A DNA stretch of 64,000 bases from Azospirillum fermentarium (GCF_025961205.1 NZ_JAOQNH010000003.1:640501-704500); one strand, 5' to 3'. Counted from the first letter of the stretch, positions 35,192 through 47,693 are shown. The notes: generated by a model from the sequence alone, not told the origin. A program made the numbers and translations.

Positions 35192-35890
35192 TCAGTCCGG
35201 CGCGCGCAGGCGGTAGCCGACGCCGGTTTCGGTCCGGATGTAATGGGGGCGCTCCGGGTCGGGCTCGATCTTCTGGCGAAGCTGGCGGATGTAGATGCGC
35301 AGGTACTGCACATCGGTGTCGCCGCCCCACACCTCCTTCAGGATGAAGCGGTGCGTCAGCACCTTGCCGGCGTGGGACACCAGCAGGCGCAGCAGGTCGT
35401 ATTCCCGCGGCGACAGCTTCACCTCCTCCCCCTCCACCGTCACCGTCCGGCGCACCAGATCGACGCCGAGCCCCCCGCAACGGAACACCGGCGCCTCGCC
35501 CTGGCGCTGCAGGCGGTGGCGCAGAGCGGCCCGGATGCGGGCCAGCAACTCTTCCATGCCAAAGGGCTTGGTGACGTAATCGTCGGCGCCGAGGTCCAGC
35601 GCTTCGACCTTCCCCGCTTCGTCCATGCGGCTGGACAGCACGATGATCGGCAGCGTCTCCCCCGCCCCGCGCAGGCGGCGGATGATCTCGGCCCCGTCCA
35701 TATCGGGCAGGCCGAGGTCCAGCACCAGCAGGTCGGGCTTGTGCCGGCGCATCCATTCCTCCGCCGCGGCCCCGTCCGCCGCCTCGTCCACCGCATAGCC
35801 CTGGGCGCTCAGACTGGTGCGCAGGAAGCGCCGGATCGGGGGTTCGTCCTCGACCAGCAGCACCGACAGCGGCATGGCTTCGGATTTCAT
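35192..35890 (-). CDS. kdpE: KdpE, OmpR-type response regulator for K+ transport
   Basis: A 232-residue regulator. The receiver has [10 protein letters not shown], phospho-acceptor Asp in [13 protein letters not shown] near residue 57 and the Lys in VTKPFGMEE. The winged-helix DNA-binding domain carries [22 protein letters not shown] and [14 protein letters not shown]. The ATG at 35890 overlaps the kdpD stop. It activates kdpFABC at low potassium in the family. Confidence 0.96.
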   Translation of the reverse strand: MKSEAMPLSVLLVEDEPPIRRFLRTSLSAQGYAVDEAADGAAAEEWMRRHKPDLLVLDLGLPDMDGAEIIRRLRGAGETLPIIVLSSRMDEAGKVEALDLGADDYVTKPFGMEELLARIRAALRHRLQRQGEAPVFRCGGLGVDLVRRTVTVEGEEVKLSPREYDLLRLLVSHAGKVLTHRFILKEVWGGDTDVQYLRIYIRQLRQKIEPDPERPHYIRTETGVGYRLRAPD

Positions 35891-38598
35891 GATGCGGCGG
35901 TCTCCAGGGTGGGGGGCAAGGGGGCTTCGGGCAGGGTCAGGGTAAAGACCGCACCGGAACGGTCCGTGCGGTTGCCGGCGGTGATGGTCCCCCCCATCGC
36001 TTCCATGAAACCGCGGCAGATGGCAAGCCCCAGACCGGTGCCCGCGCGCTGGCGGTCCCCCGCCTGGACACGATAGAACTTGTCGAAGATCCGTTCCAGA
36101 TCCTGCGGCGGCAGACCGTCCCCCTCGTCCATTATCTCCAGCCGCACGCACCCGTCCGCCGCCCACGCCCGCACCGTGACCGTCGAGCCGGGGTGGGCGT
36201 ATTTCGCGGCGTTGTCCAGCAGGTTGAACAGCACCTGTTCGAACAGAACCGGGTCGAGACGGGCCATGGGCAGGCCGGGCGCCAATTCGATGCCCACCGT
36301 ATGGCCGGCCAGGATGCGGCGGGTCCGTTCCAGCGCGCTGCCCACCACCTCGCCCAGATCCACCGGATCGCGCCGCGGCTGGAGCGCCCCGGATTCCAGC
36401 CGGGTCATGTCCAGCAGGTTGGCGATGAAACGGTTCAGCCGTTCGGCCTCCTCCTGAATGGTGGCGGCGAGATCGCGGCGCCCCTCCTCGCCCAGCAGCG
36501 GACCATAGCTGGTCAGGCTGGTGGCCGACCCCAGGATGGAGGCCAGCGGCGTGCGCAGGTCGTGGGAGATGGAGGTCAGCAGGGCCGAGCGCAGCCGTTC
36601 GGTTTCCGCCGCCAGCCGGGCGCGGTCCACATCCTCGGCCAGGGTGACGCGCTCGATGGCGAGTGCGGCCTGATCGGTCAGCGCGTCCAGCAGGCGCCGC
36701 TGGTCGGGCGTCAGCAGCGTCCCCGGCCGGCCCGTGTCGATCCCCACCAGCCCCACCGGCCCGCGTCCGGTGCGCATGGGCAGGAACAGCCATTTCGCCC
36801 CCGGCAGCGTCTCGGCCCCGCGGCCCGCCGGGCGGTTGTTCTGCCACGCCCACACCGCGGCGGCGAGATCGGCGGCGTCGATCTCGTCCTCGGGTGGATA
36901 GCCGGCGCGCACGGCCACGCTGCCCCCATCGGGCATCAGCAGCACCACCCGCACCTTCAGCATCGCCGCGATCTGATAGGCGGTCGCCCACAGCAGATCG
37001 TCCATGGTGATCACGCCGGCCAGCTTGCGGCTGAACTGATAGAGATCCTCCGCCGTCTTGGTCCGCTGCCGCGCGGTGACGGCCTGGGCCCGCACGCGGG
37101 CGGTGAGGTTGCTGGCGATCAGCGCCACGACGGCGAAGAAGAACAGGGCGACGATGTTCTCGGGATCGGAAATGGTGAAGGTGTAGAGCGGCGGCAGGAA
37201 GAAGAAGTTGAAGGCCAGCACGCTGATGATGCTGGCATAGAGCGACGGCCCCAGCCCGCCGGTGACGGCGCTGACCAGAACCGCGGTCAAGAACACCAGG
37301 GCTATGTTGTTGAGGTCCAGCCACAGCCGCAGCCCGTGCCCCAGCACCGCCGCCACGGCGACGCAGGCGGTCGCGGCGGCATAGGGCCACCCGGAAAGGC
37401 GCCGGGCGTGGGCCGGGGCGGTGCGCACGGTCTTGGCCGGCACCGGGTCGCTGGGATCGGCGGCGATCACATGGACGCTGATGCCCCCGGCCCGGCGGAT
37501 GAGGTTGTGCGACACCGATCCGTGGAGCAGTTCCGACCAATAGGTCCGCCGCGACTTGGCGATGACGATGTGGGTGACGTTGTTGGCGCGGGCATAATCC
37601 ACCACGCCGTCGGCCACGTCACGGCCGGGGATGGTCACCGCCTCCCCGCCCAGCCGTTCCACCAGACGCAGGGTGTCGGCGATGCGGTCCCGCTCCGCCT
37701 CGCTCAGGCGCAGGCTGCGGCTGGTCTCCACATGCACGGCGCTCCAGCGGGCCCGCAGCCGCTCCGCCTGCCGCCGGGCATAGCGGACCAGGGCGCCGCC
37801 GCTGGGGTCTTCGTTGATGCAGACCAGCAGCCGCTCCCCCGCCGCCCAGGGGCCGGCGATGGCATGGGCCTGCATGTGGGTCAGAAGCTGGTCGTCCACC
37901 CGCTCGGCGGTGCGCCGCAGGGCCAGTTCGCGCAAGGCCGTCAGGTTTCCGGGGGAAAAGTAATGGCGGATGGCCCGTTCCGCCGTGCGGGGCAGATAGA
38001 TCTTGCCGTCCTTCAGCCGCTGGATCAGGTCTTCCGGCGTCAGGTCGATCAGTTCGATGTCGTCGGCCCGGTCGATGATGGAATCGGGCACGGTTTCGCG
38101 CACCCGCACGCGGGTGATCTTCGCCACCACGTCGTTCAGGCTTTCCACATGCTGGATGTTCAGCGTGGTGTAGACGTCGATGCCGGCGGCCAGCAGTTCC
38201 TCCACGTCCAGCCAGCGCTTGGCATGCCGGCTGCCGGGGGCGTTGGTGTGGGCCAGCTCGTCCACCAGGACGATGCGGGGCCGGCGGGCGAGGATGGCGT
38301 CCAGGTCCATCTCGTCCAGCCCGCGGTTGGTGTAATCCGTCCGGCGCCGGGGGATCACCTCCAGCCCGTCCATCAGCGCTTCGGTTTCGCGGCGTCCGTG
38401 GGTTTCCACCACCCCGGCCACGATATCGGTGCCCTCGCGCCGCTTGGCCTGGGCGGTCTGGAGCATTTCGAAGGTCTTGCCCACACCGGGGGCGGCGCCG
38501 AGAAAGATCTTGAGCCGCCCCCGCTCCTCCCGCCCGGCCTGACGCAGCAGGGCATCGGGAGAAGGGCGGGTGGTGTGGTCCATGCGTTCGCCGCTCAT
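35887..38598 (-). CDS. kdpD: KdpD, potassium-responsive sensor histidine kinase
   Basis: A 903-residue kinase. The N-terminal KdpD domain has GAAPGVGKT and [13 protein letters not shown]; a universal-stress-like segment follows ([21 protein letters not shown]). Four closely spaced helices lie around 400-500, then a GAF-like region, HisKA with [15 protein letters not shown], and HATPase ([19 protein letters not shown]). It senses K+ and envelope conditions. The ribosome site before the ATG at 38598 is weak; a second in-frame ATG lies five codons in. It is coupled to kdpE by a four-base overlap. Confidence 0.97.
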   Translation of the reverse strand: MSGERMDHTTRPSPDALLRQAGREERGRLKIFLGAAPGVGKTFEMLQTAQAKRREGTDIVAGVVETHGRRETEALMDGLEVIPRRRTDYTNRGLDEMDLDAILARRPRIVLVDELAHTNAPGSRHAKRWLDVEELLAAGIDVYTTLNIQHVESLNDVVAKITRVRVRETVPDSIIDRADDIELIDLTPEDLIQRLKDGKIYLPRTAERAIRHYFSPGNLTALRELALRRTAERVDDQLLTHMQAHAIAGPWAAGERLLVCINEDPSGGALVRYARRQAERLRARWSAVHVETSRSLRLSEAERDRIADTLRLVERLGGEAVTIPGRDVADGVVDYARANNVTHIVIAKSRRTYWSELLHGSVSHNLIRRAGGISVHVIAADPSDPVPAKTVRTAPAHARRLSGWPYAAATACVAVAAVLGHGLRLWLDLNNIALVFLTAVLVSAVTGGLGPSLYASIISVLAFNFFFLPPLYTFTISDPENIVALFFFAVVALIASNLTARVRAQAVTARQRTKTAEDLYQFSRKLAGVITMDDLLWATAYQIAAMLKVRVVLLMPDGGSVAVRAGYPPEDEIDAADLAAAVWAWQNNRPAGRGAETLPGAKWLFLPMRTGRGPVGLVGIDTGRPGTLLTPDQRRLLDALTDQAALAIERVTLAEDVDRARLAAETERLRSALLTSISHDLRTPLASILGSATSLTSYGPLLGEEGRRDLAATIQEEAERLNRFIANLLDMTRLESGALQPRRDPVDLGEVVGSALERTRRILAGHTVGIELAPGLPMARLDPVLFEQVLFNLLDNAAKYAHPGSTVTVRAWAADGCVRLEIMDEGDGLPPQDLERIFDKFYRVQAGDRQRAGTGLGLAICRGFMEAMGGTITAGNRTDRSGAVFTLTLPEAPLPPTLETAAS

Positions 38599-38634
38599 CG
38601 TTCGCCGTTCATAAGGCCGCCCCCGTCTGCCCGC

Positions 38635-39246
38635 CTATTGTTGCCTGACGGCGGCATCCAGCGCCAGATTGAGGGTGAGGACGTTGACCCCCGGTTCACC
38701 CAGAAAGCCCAGCCCGCGCGGTTCGGTGTGGGCGGCCACCAGCCGGCGCACCTCCGGCTCGGGCAGCCCGCGGGCCTTCGCCACCCGCGCCACCTGGAAA
38801 CCGGCGGCTGCCGGGGACAGATGCGGGTCCAGCCCGCTGCCCGAGGCGGTGACGAGATCCACCGGCACCGGGGTGCCGGGAGCCGTCTCCGCCGCCAGCC
38901 GCCCGGCCTCCTCCGTCACCCGCTCCACCAGCGCCTTGGACGACGGCCCGGCGTTGGACCCCGAAGAGGCGGCGGCGTTGTAGGGCTGCGGCACCGTTCT
39001 GGCCGGGTCGGACGGATCCGGCCCGGTGGTGGCCGAGGGGCGGGGATGGAAATAACCGGGCCCGGCGAACGCCTGCCCGATGAGGGCGGAGCCGACGACG
39101 GTGCCGTTGCGCTCGATCAGGCTGCCGTTGGCCTGGACCGGGAACACCGCCTGGGCGATGCCGGTCACCGCCAGCGGATAGGCCAGCCCGGTCACCACCG
39201 TCAAAGCGGTCACCATGACCAGGGCGGGACGCAGTTCCTTGAGCAT
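38635..39246 (-). CDS. kdpC: KdpC, accessory subunit of the K+-transporting ATPase
   Basis: A 203-residue protein with one N-terminal membrane helix ([21 protein letters not shown]) and a periplasmic domain with the family motifs [18 protein letters not shown] and [16 protein letters not shown]. It stabilises the KdpFABC complex. AAGGAGG directly precedes the ATG at 39246, so this start is favoured over one six codons upstream. It follows kdpB by ten bases. Confidence 0.96.
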   Translation of the reverse strand: MLKELRPALVMVTALTVVTGLAYPLAVTGIAQAVFPVQANGSLIERNGTVVGSALIGQAFAGPGYFHPRPSATTGPDPSDPARTVPQPYNAAASSGSNAGPSSKALVERVTEEAGRLAAETAPGTPVPVDLVTASGSGLDPHLSPAAAGFQVARVAKARGLPEPEVRRLVAAHTEPRGLGFLGEPGVNVLTLNLALDAAVRQQ

Positions 39247-39256
39247 GAGTTCCTCC

Positions 39257-41365
<2,109 letters not shown>

Positions 41366-41379
41366 GGAATGGCGTCCGA

Positions 41380-43089
41380 TCAGAAGAGGGTGCCGGCGTT
41401 CATCGCCAGATGCTCGGCGATGGGGCCGAGGGCGAGTGCCGGGAAGAAGGTCAGCCCGCCGACGATCAGGATCACCCCGACCAGCAGGCCGACGAACAGC
41501 CCGTCGTGGGTGGGGAAGCTGCCGGCGGAGGCCGGAACCCGCCGCTTGGCCGCCAGCGAACCGGCCATGGCCAGCATGGGCACGATCACGAAGAAGCGCC
41601 CCATCAGCATGGCGGCGGCGATGGTCAGGTTGTACCAGAGCGTGTTGCCGCCAAGCCCGCCGAAGGCGCTGCCGTTGTTGGCCGCCCCGGAGACATAGGC
41701 GTACAGCACCTCCGAAAAGCCGTGCGGGCCGGCGTTGGCGATGGAGGCCACGCCCGTTTCCGTCACCAGGGCCGCGGCGGTCAGCCCCAGCATCGCCAGC
41801 GGCAGGCACAAGATGGCCAGCACGGTCATCTTGACCTCTTTCGCCTCCAGCTTCTTGCCGAGGTATTCGGGCGTGCGGCCCACCATCAGCCCGGCCACGA
41901 ACAGGGCGATGACCGCGAACAGCAGCATGCCGTACAGCCCGGCGCCCACGCCGCCGACGATGATTTCACCCAGCATCATGTTGACCAGCGGCACCATGCC
42001 GCCCAGCGGCATGAAGCTGTCGTGCATGCCGTTCACCGCCCCGCACGACGCGGCGGTGGTGACGGTGGCGAACAGGGCCGACGCGGCGATGCCGAAGCGG
42101 GTTTCCTTGCCTTCCATGTTCCCCGCCGCGGTGTCGATGCCGAAGGCGGTGAAGGCCGGGTTGCCCTGAGCTTCCGCCCAATAGGCCATGGTGACGCCGG
42201 CGACGAACAGCACGCCCATGGCGGCCAGGATCGCCCAGCCCTGGCGCTCGTCGCCGGCCATGCGCCCGAACAGGTTGGTCAGCCCCGCGCCGATGGCGAA
42301 GATCGCCAGCATTTCCAACAGATTGGTGAGTGCGGTCGGGTTTTCGAACGGGTGGGCGGAGTTGGCGTTGAAGAAGCCGCCGCCGTTGGTCCCCAGCATC
42401 TTGATCGCCTCCTGCGAGGCGACGGGGCCGAGGGCGATGGTCTGCCGCGCCCCTTCGAGCGTGGTGGCGTCCACCGCCCCGGCGAGCGTCTGGGGCACGC
42501 CCTGCCACACCAGCACCAGCGCCATCGCGAACGACAGCGGCAGCAGCACATAGAGCGTGGCGCGGGTCAGGTCGGTCCAGAAATTGCCCAGCGTGCGTGC
42601 CGATTCCCGCACAAAGCCGCGGACCAGCGCCACGGCCAGCGCAATGCCGGTGGCCGCCGACACGAAATTCTGCACCGTCAGCCCGGCCATCTGCACCAGA
42701 TGGCCCATGGTGCCCTCGCCGCCGTAATTCTGCCAGTTGGTGTTGGTGGTAAAGCTGGCCGCGGTGTTGAAGGCCAGATCGGCGGGCACCGCCGCCATCC
42801 CCTGGGGGTTGAGCGGCAGAACGCCCTGAAGCCGCTGCAGCCCATAGAGCAGCAGCATGCCGAACAGATTGAACAGCAGCATGGACACCGCATAGGTCAC
42901 CCAATGCTGTTCCGCCTTGGCGTCCACCCCGGCCAGACGGTAGAGGCCCCGCTCCACCGGGGCCAGAACGGGGGACAGCGGGGTGCGTTCCCCGGCGAAC
43001 ACGCGCACCATGAAACCGCCGAGCGGCCGCGCCACCGCGGCCACCAGGGCGATGAAAACCAAAATCTGAATCCAGCCGTTCACGGTCAT
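41380..43089 (-). CDS. kdpA: KdpA, K+-binding and translocating subunit
   Basis: A 569-residue polytopic protein with the selectivity-filter repeats of Kdp[59 protein letters not shown] and [11 protein letters not shown]. It binds K+ with high affinity at the periplasmic side. The GAGGAGA ribosome site overlaps the kdpF stop codon, so the two are translationally coupled. Confidence 0.97.
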   Translation of the reverse strand: MTVNGWIQILVFIALVAAVARPLGGFMVRVFAGERTPLSPVLAPVERGLYRLAGVDAKAEQHWVTYAVSMLLFNLFGMLLLYGLQRLQGVLPLNPQGMAAVPADLAFNTAASFTTNTNWQNYGGEGTMGHLVQMAGLTVQNFVSAATGIALAVALVRGFVRESARTLGNFWTDLTRATLYVLLPLSFAMALVLVWQGVPQTLAGAVDATTLEGARQTIALGPVASQEAIKMLGTNGGGFFNANSAHPFENPTALTNLLEMLAIFAIGAGLTNLFGRMAGDERQGWAILAAMGVLFVAGVTMAYWAEAQGNPAFTAFGIDTAAGNMEGKETRFGIAASALFATVTTAASCGAVNGMHDSFMPLGGMVPLVNMMLGEIIVGGVGAGLYGMLLFAVIALFVAGLMVGRTPEYLGKKLEAKEVKMTVLAILCLPLAMLGLTAAALVTETGVASIANAGPHGFSEVLYAYVSGAANNGSAFGGLGGNTLWYNLTIAAAMLMGRFFVIVPMLAMAGSLAAKRRVPASAGSFPTHDGLFVGLLVGVILIVGGLTFFPALALGPIAEHLAMNAGTLF

Positions 43090-43101
43090 GGGATTGTCTC
43101 C

Positions 43102-43191
43102 TCAAAACCGTTCGGGGCGGATCAGGGCATACACCAGATACGCCAGGAGCCCGGCGGTCACGGTGCCGGCCAGGAGAAGGTCGAGCGTCAT
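43102..43191 (-). CDS. kdpF: KdpF, 29-residue stabilising peptide of the Kdp pump
   Basis: A 29-residue single-helix peptide ending YALIRPERF, a very typical KdpF C-terminus. It stabilises the KdpABC complex in the membrane. AGGAGG five bases before the ATG is an excellent ribosome site, and its first bases are the stop codon of the preceding small gene. Confidence 0.93.
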   Translation of the reverse strand: MTLDLLLAGTVTAGLLAYLVYALIRPERF

Positions 43192-43200
43192 CGCCACCTC

Positions 43201-43284
43201 CTACAGCCGGTCGCAGGCGTGGACATACGCCACGGCCACGGCAAAGAAGCCTGCGGTGACCGCAAGCATGAGAAGATCGAGCAT
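43201..43284 (-). CDS. 27-residue membrane peptide upstream of kdpF
   Basis: The product MLDLLMLAVTAGFFAVAVAY continues VHACDRL: one membrane helix with a short Cys/Asp/Arg tail. GGAG seven bases upstream of the ATG supports translation. The TAG stop forms part of TAGGAGG, the kdpF ribosome site, so translation of the two is coupled. It is not KdpF, which follows separately. I have seen similar peptides ahead of kdpF in other proteobacteria but know no assigned function. A role as an extra Kdp subunit or leader peptide is inference. Confidence 0.75.
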   Translation of the reverse strand: MLDLLMLAVTAGFFAVAVAYVHACDRL

Positions 43285-43399
43285 TCTTCGTCTCCGCAAG
43301 CGCAACGCCCCGCCGCGTCCGGCGGCCCGGCCCGGTACGGATGGCCGGCGACCGCGCGGAACGCGGGCGGAGGTACGGGGGATCAGGGCGGCCCGGCCG

Positions 43400-43424
43400 G
43401 GCTTTCCGTCTTGGTGGGAAAGCC
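43400..43424. repeat. 8-bp inverted repeat in the kdp upstream region
   Basis: GGCTTTCC (43400-43407) and GGAAAGCC (43417-43424) are perfect inverted arms around a nine-base loop. No T-run follows on either strand. It could be a hairpin at the 3' side of the tetR message or a site in the kdp leader. Confidence 0.35.
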
Positions 43425-43495
43425 GTCGTCCGAACCATCGCCCCGATCATGCGGCCGGGCGGCGTATAAATTCGATGGGGGGCCGCCGGGGCGTT

Positions 43496-43516
43496 TCATA
43501 TACGCGGCGTATATGA
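43496..43516. promoter_or_regulatory. 21-bp perfect palindrome between tetR and the kdp operon
   Basis: TCATATACGC, one central G, then GCGTATATGA: a flawless 21-bp palindrome, AT-rich in its outer arms. A further GCGTATA half-copy occurs at 43462-43468. It lies about 212 bases upstream of the first kdp codon and 60 bases downstream of the tetR stop. This looks like an operator for a dimeric regulator; I cannot assign it to KdpE or another family. The rest of 43285-43576 shows nothing else clear. Confidence 0.6.
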
Positions 43517-43576
43517 ACGCGGTCATGCAATGAACGGAACGGCATAACCGAACCGTAGGGCGGAGAGGGTGCTCCG

Positions 43577-44173
43577 TCAGCCCTGCCCATCCCCCCATGC
43601 GCCGAGCTGGGTGCGGAGCGCGTCCAGGATCTCCAGCGACAGTTCCGGCCCAGTCCGGGCGGTGGCGCGGGCCAGCGCCATGCCGCCCACCAGCGCCGAT
43701 ACGATGGCGATGGCGCGGGCACGGCGGCCGGCATCGCCCGCCCCCCCGTCCGCCGGCAGGCGCGCCGCCACCGCCGCGAAGAAACGTTCGACACCGGCAC
43801 CGAAACGGTCCTGCACCGCCGGGTCCAGCCGCGCCATCTCGCCGGCAAAGGCCGCCATGGGGCAGCCGGCCTCGGGGTGATCGCGGTGCCGTTCGCTCAA
43901 ATACCGGGTCAGAAAGGCCGCCAGCGCCCCCTCCGCCGACGCCTCGTCCGCCGGCAGGCGGTCCAGGCTTTCGGCGAAGGCCGCCTCGCACGCCTCCGCC
44001 GCCAGCGCGTCCTTGGACGCGAAATGGCCGTAGAAGCCGCCGTGGGTCAGGCCGGCGGCCTTGGTGATCTCGGCCACCCCCACCTTGTCGAACCCGCGCT
44101 CGCGGAACAGCCGCCCCGCCGCCGTGACGATGGCGGCGCGGTTCTCCGCCGCCTTCTCCTTGGAAACCTTCAT
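43577..44173 (-). CDS. TetR family repressor
   Basis: A 198-residue regulator with an N-terminal helix-turn-helix: [41 protein letters not shown] and SKDALAAEA. The C-terminal ligand domain contains [15 protein letters not shown], as in the AcrR/QacR-like group carrying CRP..AA. The ATG at 44173 follows GGGTGCGG. It is divergent from an SDR-thiolase-MFS unit, with palindromes between, so it probably represses both. The ligand is unknown. Confidence 0.9.
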   Translation of the reverse strand: MKVSKEKAAENRAAIVTAAGRLFRERGFDKVGVAEITKAAGLTHGGFYGHFASKDALAAEACEAAFAESLDRLPADEASAEGALAAFLTRYLSERHRDHPEAGCPMAAFAGEMARLDPAVQDRFGAGVERFFAAVAARLPADGGAGDAGRRARAIAIVSALVGGMALARATARTGPELSLEILDALRTQLGAWGDGQG

Positions 44174-44224
44174 GACCGCACCCTGCGCATGGCAGCCACG
44201 CCCCAACCGCGGGGACGCTTGCCG

Positions 44225-44272
44225 TTATTCATGATGGACGTCATCAATAACTCCATTCATGATGATCATCAT
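44225..44272. promoter_or_regulatory. Paired palindromic operators between tetR and the SDR gene
   Basis: The first element (44225-44250) is an imperfect 26-bp palindrome bounded by TTATT and AATAA with ATGA/TCAT inner arms. The second, ATGATGATCATCAT (44259-44272), is a perfect 14-bp palindrome. Both share ATTCATGATG at their left arm, 28 bases apart. This is a convincing pair of TetR operators covering both divergent promoters. Confidence 0.7.
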
Positions 44273-44299
44273 CATAAACCACCGGGTACGGAGAGGACA

Positions 44300-45055
44300 A
44301 TGACGGACATGAGCGGCGGCGTGGCCCTGGTCACCGGCGGCACCTCGGGCATCGGGCGGGCGACGGCGCTGGCCTTCGCCCGCGCGGGCGCCACGGTGAT
44401 CGTCACCGGACGGCGGGAGGCCGAGGGACGGGAAACCGTGGAACAGGCGGCACGGGCCGGCGGGCGCGCCGTCTTCGCGGCCGCCGACGTCGCCGACGCG
44501 GCCCAGGTCGCCGCCCTGTTCGCCCGCATCGAACGGGACCATGGCCGGCTCGACTACGCCTTCAACAACGCCGGCATCCATTTCAACCGCTCCGTCGCCG
44601 AAACGGCGGAAGCGGATTTCGACCGCATGGTGGCCGTCAACCTCAAGGGCGTCTGGCTGTGCCTGACGCACGAAATCCCCCTGATGGTCCGGCAGGGCAA
44701 GGGGGCCATCGTGTCCACCGGCTCGGTGCTGGGCCGGATCGGGCTGGCCGGCAACACCGTCTATTCCGCCACCAAGGCGGCGGTGGAGGGCATGACCCGC
44801 AGTGCGGCCATCGAGGTGGCCAAGACCGGCGTGCGCGTCAACGCCGTCTGCCCCGCCATCATCCAGACGCCCATGAGCGCCGGGTCGTTCGGCGGGGAGG
44901 AGGCGGTGAACGCGGCCCTCGGCCCCCTGCACCCCGTGGGCCGTGTCGGCCAGCCGCGCGAGGTCGCCGACACCGTGGTCTGGCTGTGCTCCGACGCCGC
45001 CTCCTTCATCACCGGCCAGTCGATCGTCATCGACGGCGGGCTGACGGTGCAGTGA
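44300..45055 (+). CDS. Short-chain dehydrogenase/reductase
   Basis: A 251-residue classical SDR: cofactor motif TGGTSGIG (residues 12-19), NNAG, catalytic Ser in VSTGSVLG, and Tyr/Lys in YSATK. The sequence after the cofactor loop (TGRREAEG) suggests NADP(H) preference. GGAGAGGACA precedes the ATG. It is the first gene of an SDR-thiolase-MFS unit, so it may oxidise a 3-hydroxyacyl or similar intermediate ahead of the thiolase; the substrate is not evident. Confidence 0.9.
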   Translation: MTDMSGGVALVTGGTSGIGRATALAFARAGATVIVTGRREAEGRETVEQAARAGGRAVFAAADVADAAQVAALFARIERDHGRLDYAFNNAGIHFNRSVAETAEADFDRMVAVNLKGVWLCLTHEIPLMVRQGKGAIVSTGSVLGRIGLAGNTVYSATKAAVEGMTRSAAIEVAKTGVRVNAVCPAIIQTPMSAGSFGGEEAVNAALGPLHPVGRVGQPREVADTVVWLCSDAASFITGQSIVIDGGLTVQ

Positions 45056-45081
45056 TGTCCACCCCCAGGGAGACCGCGGTC

Positions 45082-46272
45082 ATGGACGCCACCGATCCCG
45101 TCGTCATCGTTTCCGCCGCGCGCACGCCGCTCGGCCGCTTCCAGGGCGACCTGTCCGCCCTGCCCGCCCACGCGCTGGGCGCCCACGCCGTCGGCGCCGC
45201 CGTGACCCGCGCCGGCCTGGCGCCGGAACGCATCGGCGAGGTGCTGCTCGGCTGCGTGCTGCCCGCCGGCCAGGGGCAGGCGCCCGCCCGGCAGGCGGCG
45301 CGCGCCGCCGGGTTGCCCGACGCCACCGGCGCCACCACCGTCAACAAGGTCTGCGGCTCGGGCATGAAGGCCACGATGCTCGCCCACGACCTGATCCGTG
45401 CCGGCTCCGCCGATATCGTGGTGGCCGGCGGCATGGAATCCATGTCCAACGCCCCCTATCTGCTGGCCAAGGCCCGCGGCGGCTACCGCGCCGGCCATGA
45501 CCGCCTCTTCGACCACATGATGCTCGACGGGCTGGAGGACGCCTATGAGGGCGGGCGGCCCATGGGCGATTTCGGCGAGGCGGCGGCCGACCTCTACGGC
45601 TTCTCCCGCGCCGAGCAGGACGCCTACGCCATCGAAACGCTGACGCGCGCCCGCGCCGCCGTCGAAGGCGGGGCCTTCACCGCCGAAATCGTCCCCATCG
45701 CCGTTGCCGGCAAGGGCGGCGAGCGTCTCATCACCCAGGACGAGAACCCGCTGAAGCTGGCGCCGGACAAGATCCCGGCGCTGAAGCCGGCCTTCCGGCC
45801 CGGCGGCACCATTACGGCGGCCAGTTCCTCGGCCAACGCCGACGGGGCGGCGGCGCTGGTGCTCACCCGCCGCTCGCTGGCGGAACGCGAGGGGCTGCCC
45901 GTCCTCGCCACCATCCGCGGCCACGCCACCCACAGCCAGGATCCGGCGTGGTTCACCACAGCGCCGATCCCGGCGATCCGCGCCCTGCTGGACCGCACCG
46001 GCTGGAGCGCCGGCGACGTGGACCTGTTCGAGATCAACGAGGCTTTCGCCGTGGTCGCCATGGCCGCGGCGCGGGATCTGGGCATTCCCCGCGGCGCGCT
46101 GAACGTCAACGGCGGGGCCTGCGCGCTCGGCCATCCCATCGGCGCCACCGGGGCGCGGCTGATCGTGACGCTGCTGCACGCGCTGGCCGCGCGGGGGCTG
46201 CGGCGCGGCGTCGCCGCCCTGTGCATCGGCGGCGGCGAGGCCACCGCCATCGCGGTCGAACGGCCCGCCTGA
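45082..46272 (+). CDS. Thiolase (acetyl-CoA C-acyltransferase)
   Basis: A 396-residue thiolase. The nucleophilic Cys lies in VNKVCGSGMKA, the conserved His in INEAFAVVAM/GHPIGATG, and the second Cys in GGACALGHP. It condenses or cleaves 3-ketoacyl-CoA. AGGGAGA upstream supports the ATG at 45082; an earlier ATG at 45055 overlaps the SDR stop but lacks a ribosome site. Biosynthetic versus degradative role cannot be separated by sequence. Confidence 0.93.
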   Translation: MDATDPVVIVSAARTPLGRFQGDLSALPAHALGAHAVGAAVTRAGLAPERIGEVLLGCVLPAGQGQAPARQAARAAGLPDATGATTVNKVCGSGMKATMLAHDLIRAGSADIVVAGGMESMSNAPYLLAKARGGYRAGHDRLFDHMMLDGLEDAYEGGRPMGDFGEAAADLYGFSRAEQDAYAIETLTRARAAVEGGAFTAEIVPIAVAGKGGERLITQDENPLKLAPDKIPALKPAFRPGGTITAASSSANADGAAALVLTRRSLAEREGLPVLATIRGHATHSQDPAWFTTAPIPAIRALLDRTGWSAGDVDLFEINEAFAVVAMAAARDLGIPRGALNVNGGACALGHPIGATGARLIVTLLHALAARGLRRGVAALCIGGGEATAIAVERPA

Positions 46273-46304
46273 TCCCTGCCTCCGCCAGACCGGAACCCGC
46301 ATCC

Positions 46305-47579
46305 ATGCTGTCATCCCCTGTCGCCGCCGCGCTCGCGCGGCGGAACGTCCACTACGGCTGGGCCGTGGTCGGCGTCACCTTTCTGACCATGCTGGTGTCG
46401 GCGGGGGCCGTCGGCGCCCCCGGCGTGCTTTTGCTGCCGCTCCAGCGCGAATTCGGCTGGTCCACCGCCGAGATCTCGGTGGCCTTGGCCATCCGCCTGC
46501 TGCTGTTCGGCCTGATGGGGCCGTTCGCCGCAGCACTCATCAACCGCTACGGCGTCAAGCGCATGGTGCTGGCATCGCTGACGGTGGTCAGCAGCGGGCT
46601 GCTGCTGTCGCTTGCCATGCGCGAGGTCTGGCACCTGATCCTGCTGTGGGGGTTCGTCGTCGGCTTCGGCACCGGGCTGACCGCCATGGTGCTGGGCGCC
46701 ACCATCGCCACCCGCTGGTTCACCCGGCGGCGCGGCTTGGCCGTCGGGCTGCTGACCGCCAGCTCGGCCACCGGGCAGCTCGTCTTCATGCCGCTCCTGT
46801 CGATGCTGACGCAACAGATGGGCTGGCGTGCCGCCTTGGCGCTGCTGTGCGTGCTGCTGGGGGTGGCGGCCCTGGCCGTGCTCGCCCTGATGCGCGACCG
46901 CCCCGCCGATCTGGGGCTGGCGGCCTATGGCGAGGACGACGCCCCCGCCGCCCCGCCGCCGCCCGCCGGATCGGTGGCCGCCGCCGCCCTGGGCGCCCTG
47001 CGCGATGCGGCGCGCACGCGGGTTTTCTGGATGCTGTTCGCCACCTTCTTCATCTGCGGGGCCAGCACCAACGGGCTGATCCAGACCCATCTGATCCCGC
47101 TGTGCGTCGATTTCGGCGTGCCGGAGGTGCGGGCCGCCGGGCTGCTGGCGCTGATGGGAATCTTCGATTTCGTCGGCACCGTCGCGTCGGGCTGGCTGTC
47201 CGACCGTTACGACAACCGCTGGCTGCTGTTCTGGTATTACGGCCTGCGCGGGCTGTCGCTGCTGTTCCTGCCCTATTCCGACTTCACGTTTTACGGCCTG
47301 TCGCTGTTCGCGGTGTTCTACGGGCTGGACTGGATCGCCACCGTGCCGCCGACGGTCCGGCTGACCGCCGAGCGTTTCGGGCGCGAGCGCGCCAACCTCG
47401 TGTTCGGCTGGGTGTTCGCCGGCCACCAGATCGGGGCGGCCTGCGCCGCCTTCGGGGCCGGCTACGCCCGCAGCACGCTCGACACCTATCTGCCGGCCTT
47501 CTTCATCGCCGGGCTGCTGTGCCTGGGTGCCGCAGCACTGGTGCCGGCGCTGGGCCGCCGGCCCACCCCGGCCGGTTGA
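46305..47579 (+). CDS. MFS transporter, monocarboxylate/oxalate-formate-like
   Basis: A 424-residue major facilitator with twelve predicted helices. It opens with RRNVHYGWAVVGVTFLTML and has ATRWFTRRRGLAVGLLTASSATGQ, resembling the oxalate/formate and monocarboxylate porter group. A central loop rich in Ala and Pro joins the halves. It follows the thiolase by 32 bases and is probably the uptake component of the TetR-controlled unit. The substrate is likely an organic acid, by family only. Confidence 0.85.
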   Translation: MLSSPVAAALARRNVHYGWAVVGVTFLTMLVSAGAVGAPGVLLLPLQREFGWSTAEISVALAIRLLLFGLMGPFAAALINRYGVKRMVLASLTVVSSGLLLSLAMREVWHLILLWGFVVGFGTGLTAMVLGATIATRWFTRRRGLAVGLLTASSATGQLVFMPLLSMLTQQMGWRAALALLCVLLGVAALAVLALMRDRPADLGLAAYGEDDAPAAPPPPAGSVAAAALGALRDAARTRVFWMLFATFFICGASTNGLIQTHLIPLCVDFGVPEVRAAGLLALMGIFDFVGTVASGWLSDRYDNRWLLFWYYGLRGLSLLFLPYSDFTFYGLSLFAVFYGLDWIATVPPTVRLTAERFGRERANLVFGWVFAGHQIGAACAAFGAGYARSTLDTYLPAFFIAGLLCLGAAALVPALGRRPTPAG

Positions 47580-47637
47580 GGTTCCTCACCAAAGTCCCAT
47601 CGACTTCCCTACGGGGCGTGCTTAGATAAGCGCATCC

Positions 47638-47668
47638 GGCCCGCCCCCCCCAAGTACGGGGGTGGGCC
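47638..47668. repeat. GC-rich hairpin between the MFS gene and lysR
   Basis: GGCCCGCCCCC (47638-47648) pairs with GGGGGTGGGCC (47658-47668) over 11 bp with one G-T pair and a nine-base loop. No T-tail is present. It could act as a factor-dependent terminator after the MFS gene or a leader hairpin for lysR. Confidence 0.45.
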
Positions 47669-47693
47669 GCCCCACGGCACCGATGGACAGGCC

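Noticed and set aside
35179-35200. Short CCGGAT repeats between norD and kdpE as a bidirectional terminator.
   Set aside because: The stem is only five base pairs, without a T-run on either strand.
43385-43516. Riboswitch ahead of kdp.
   Set aside because: The inverted repeats are short and separate, with no conserved riboswitch core that I recognise.
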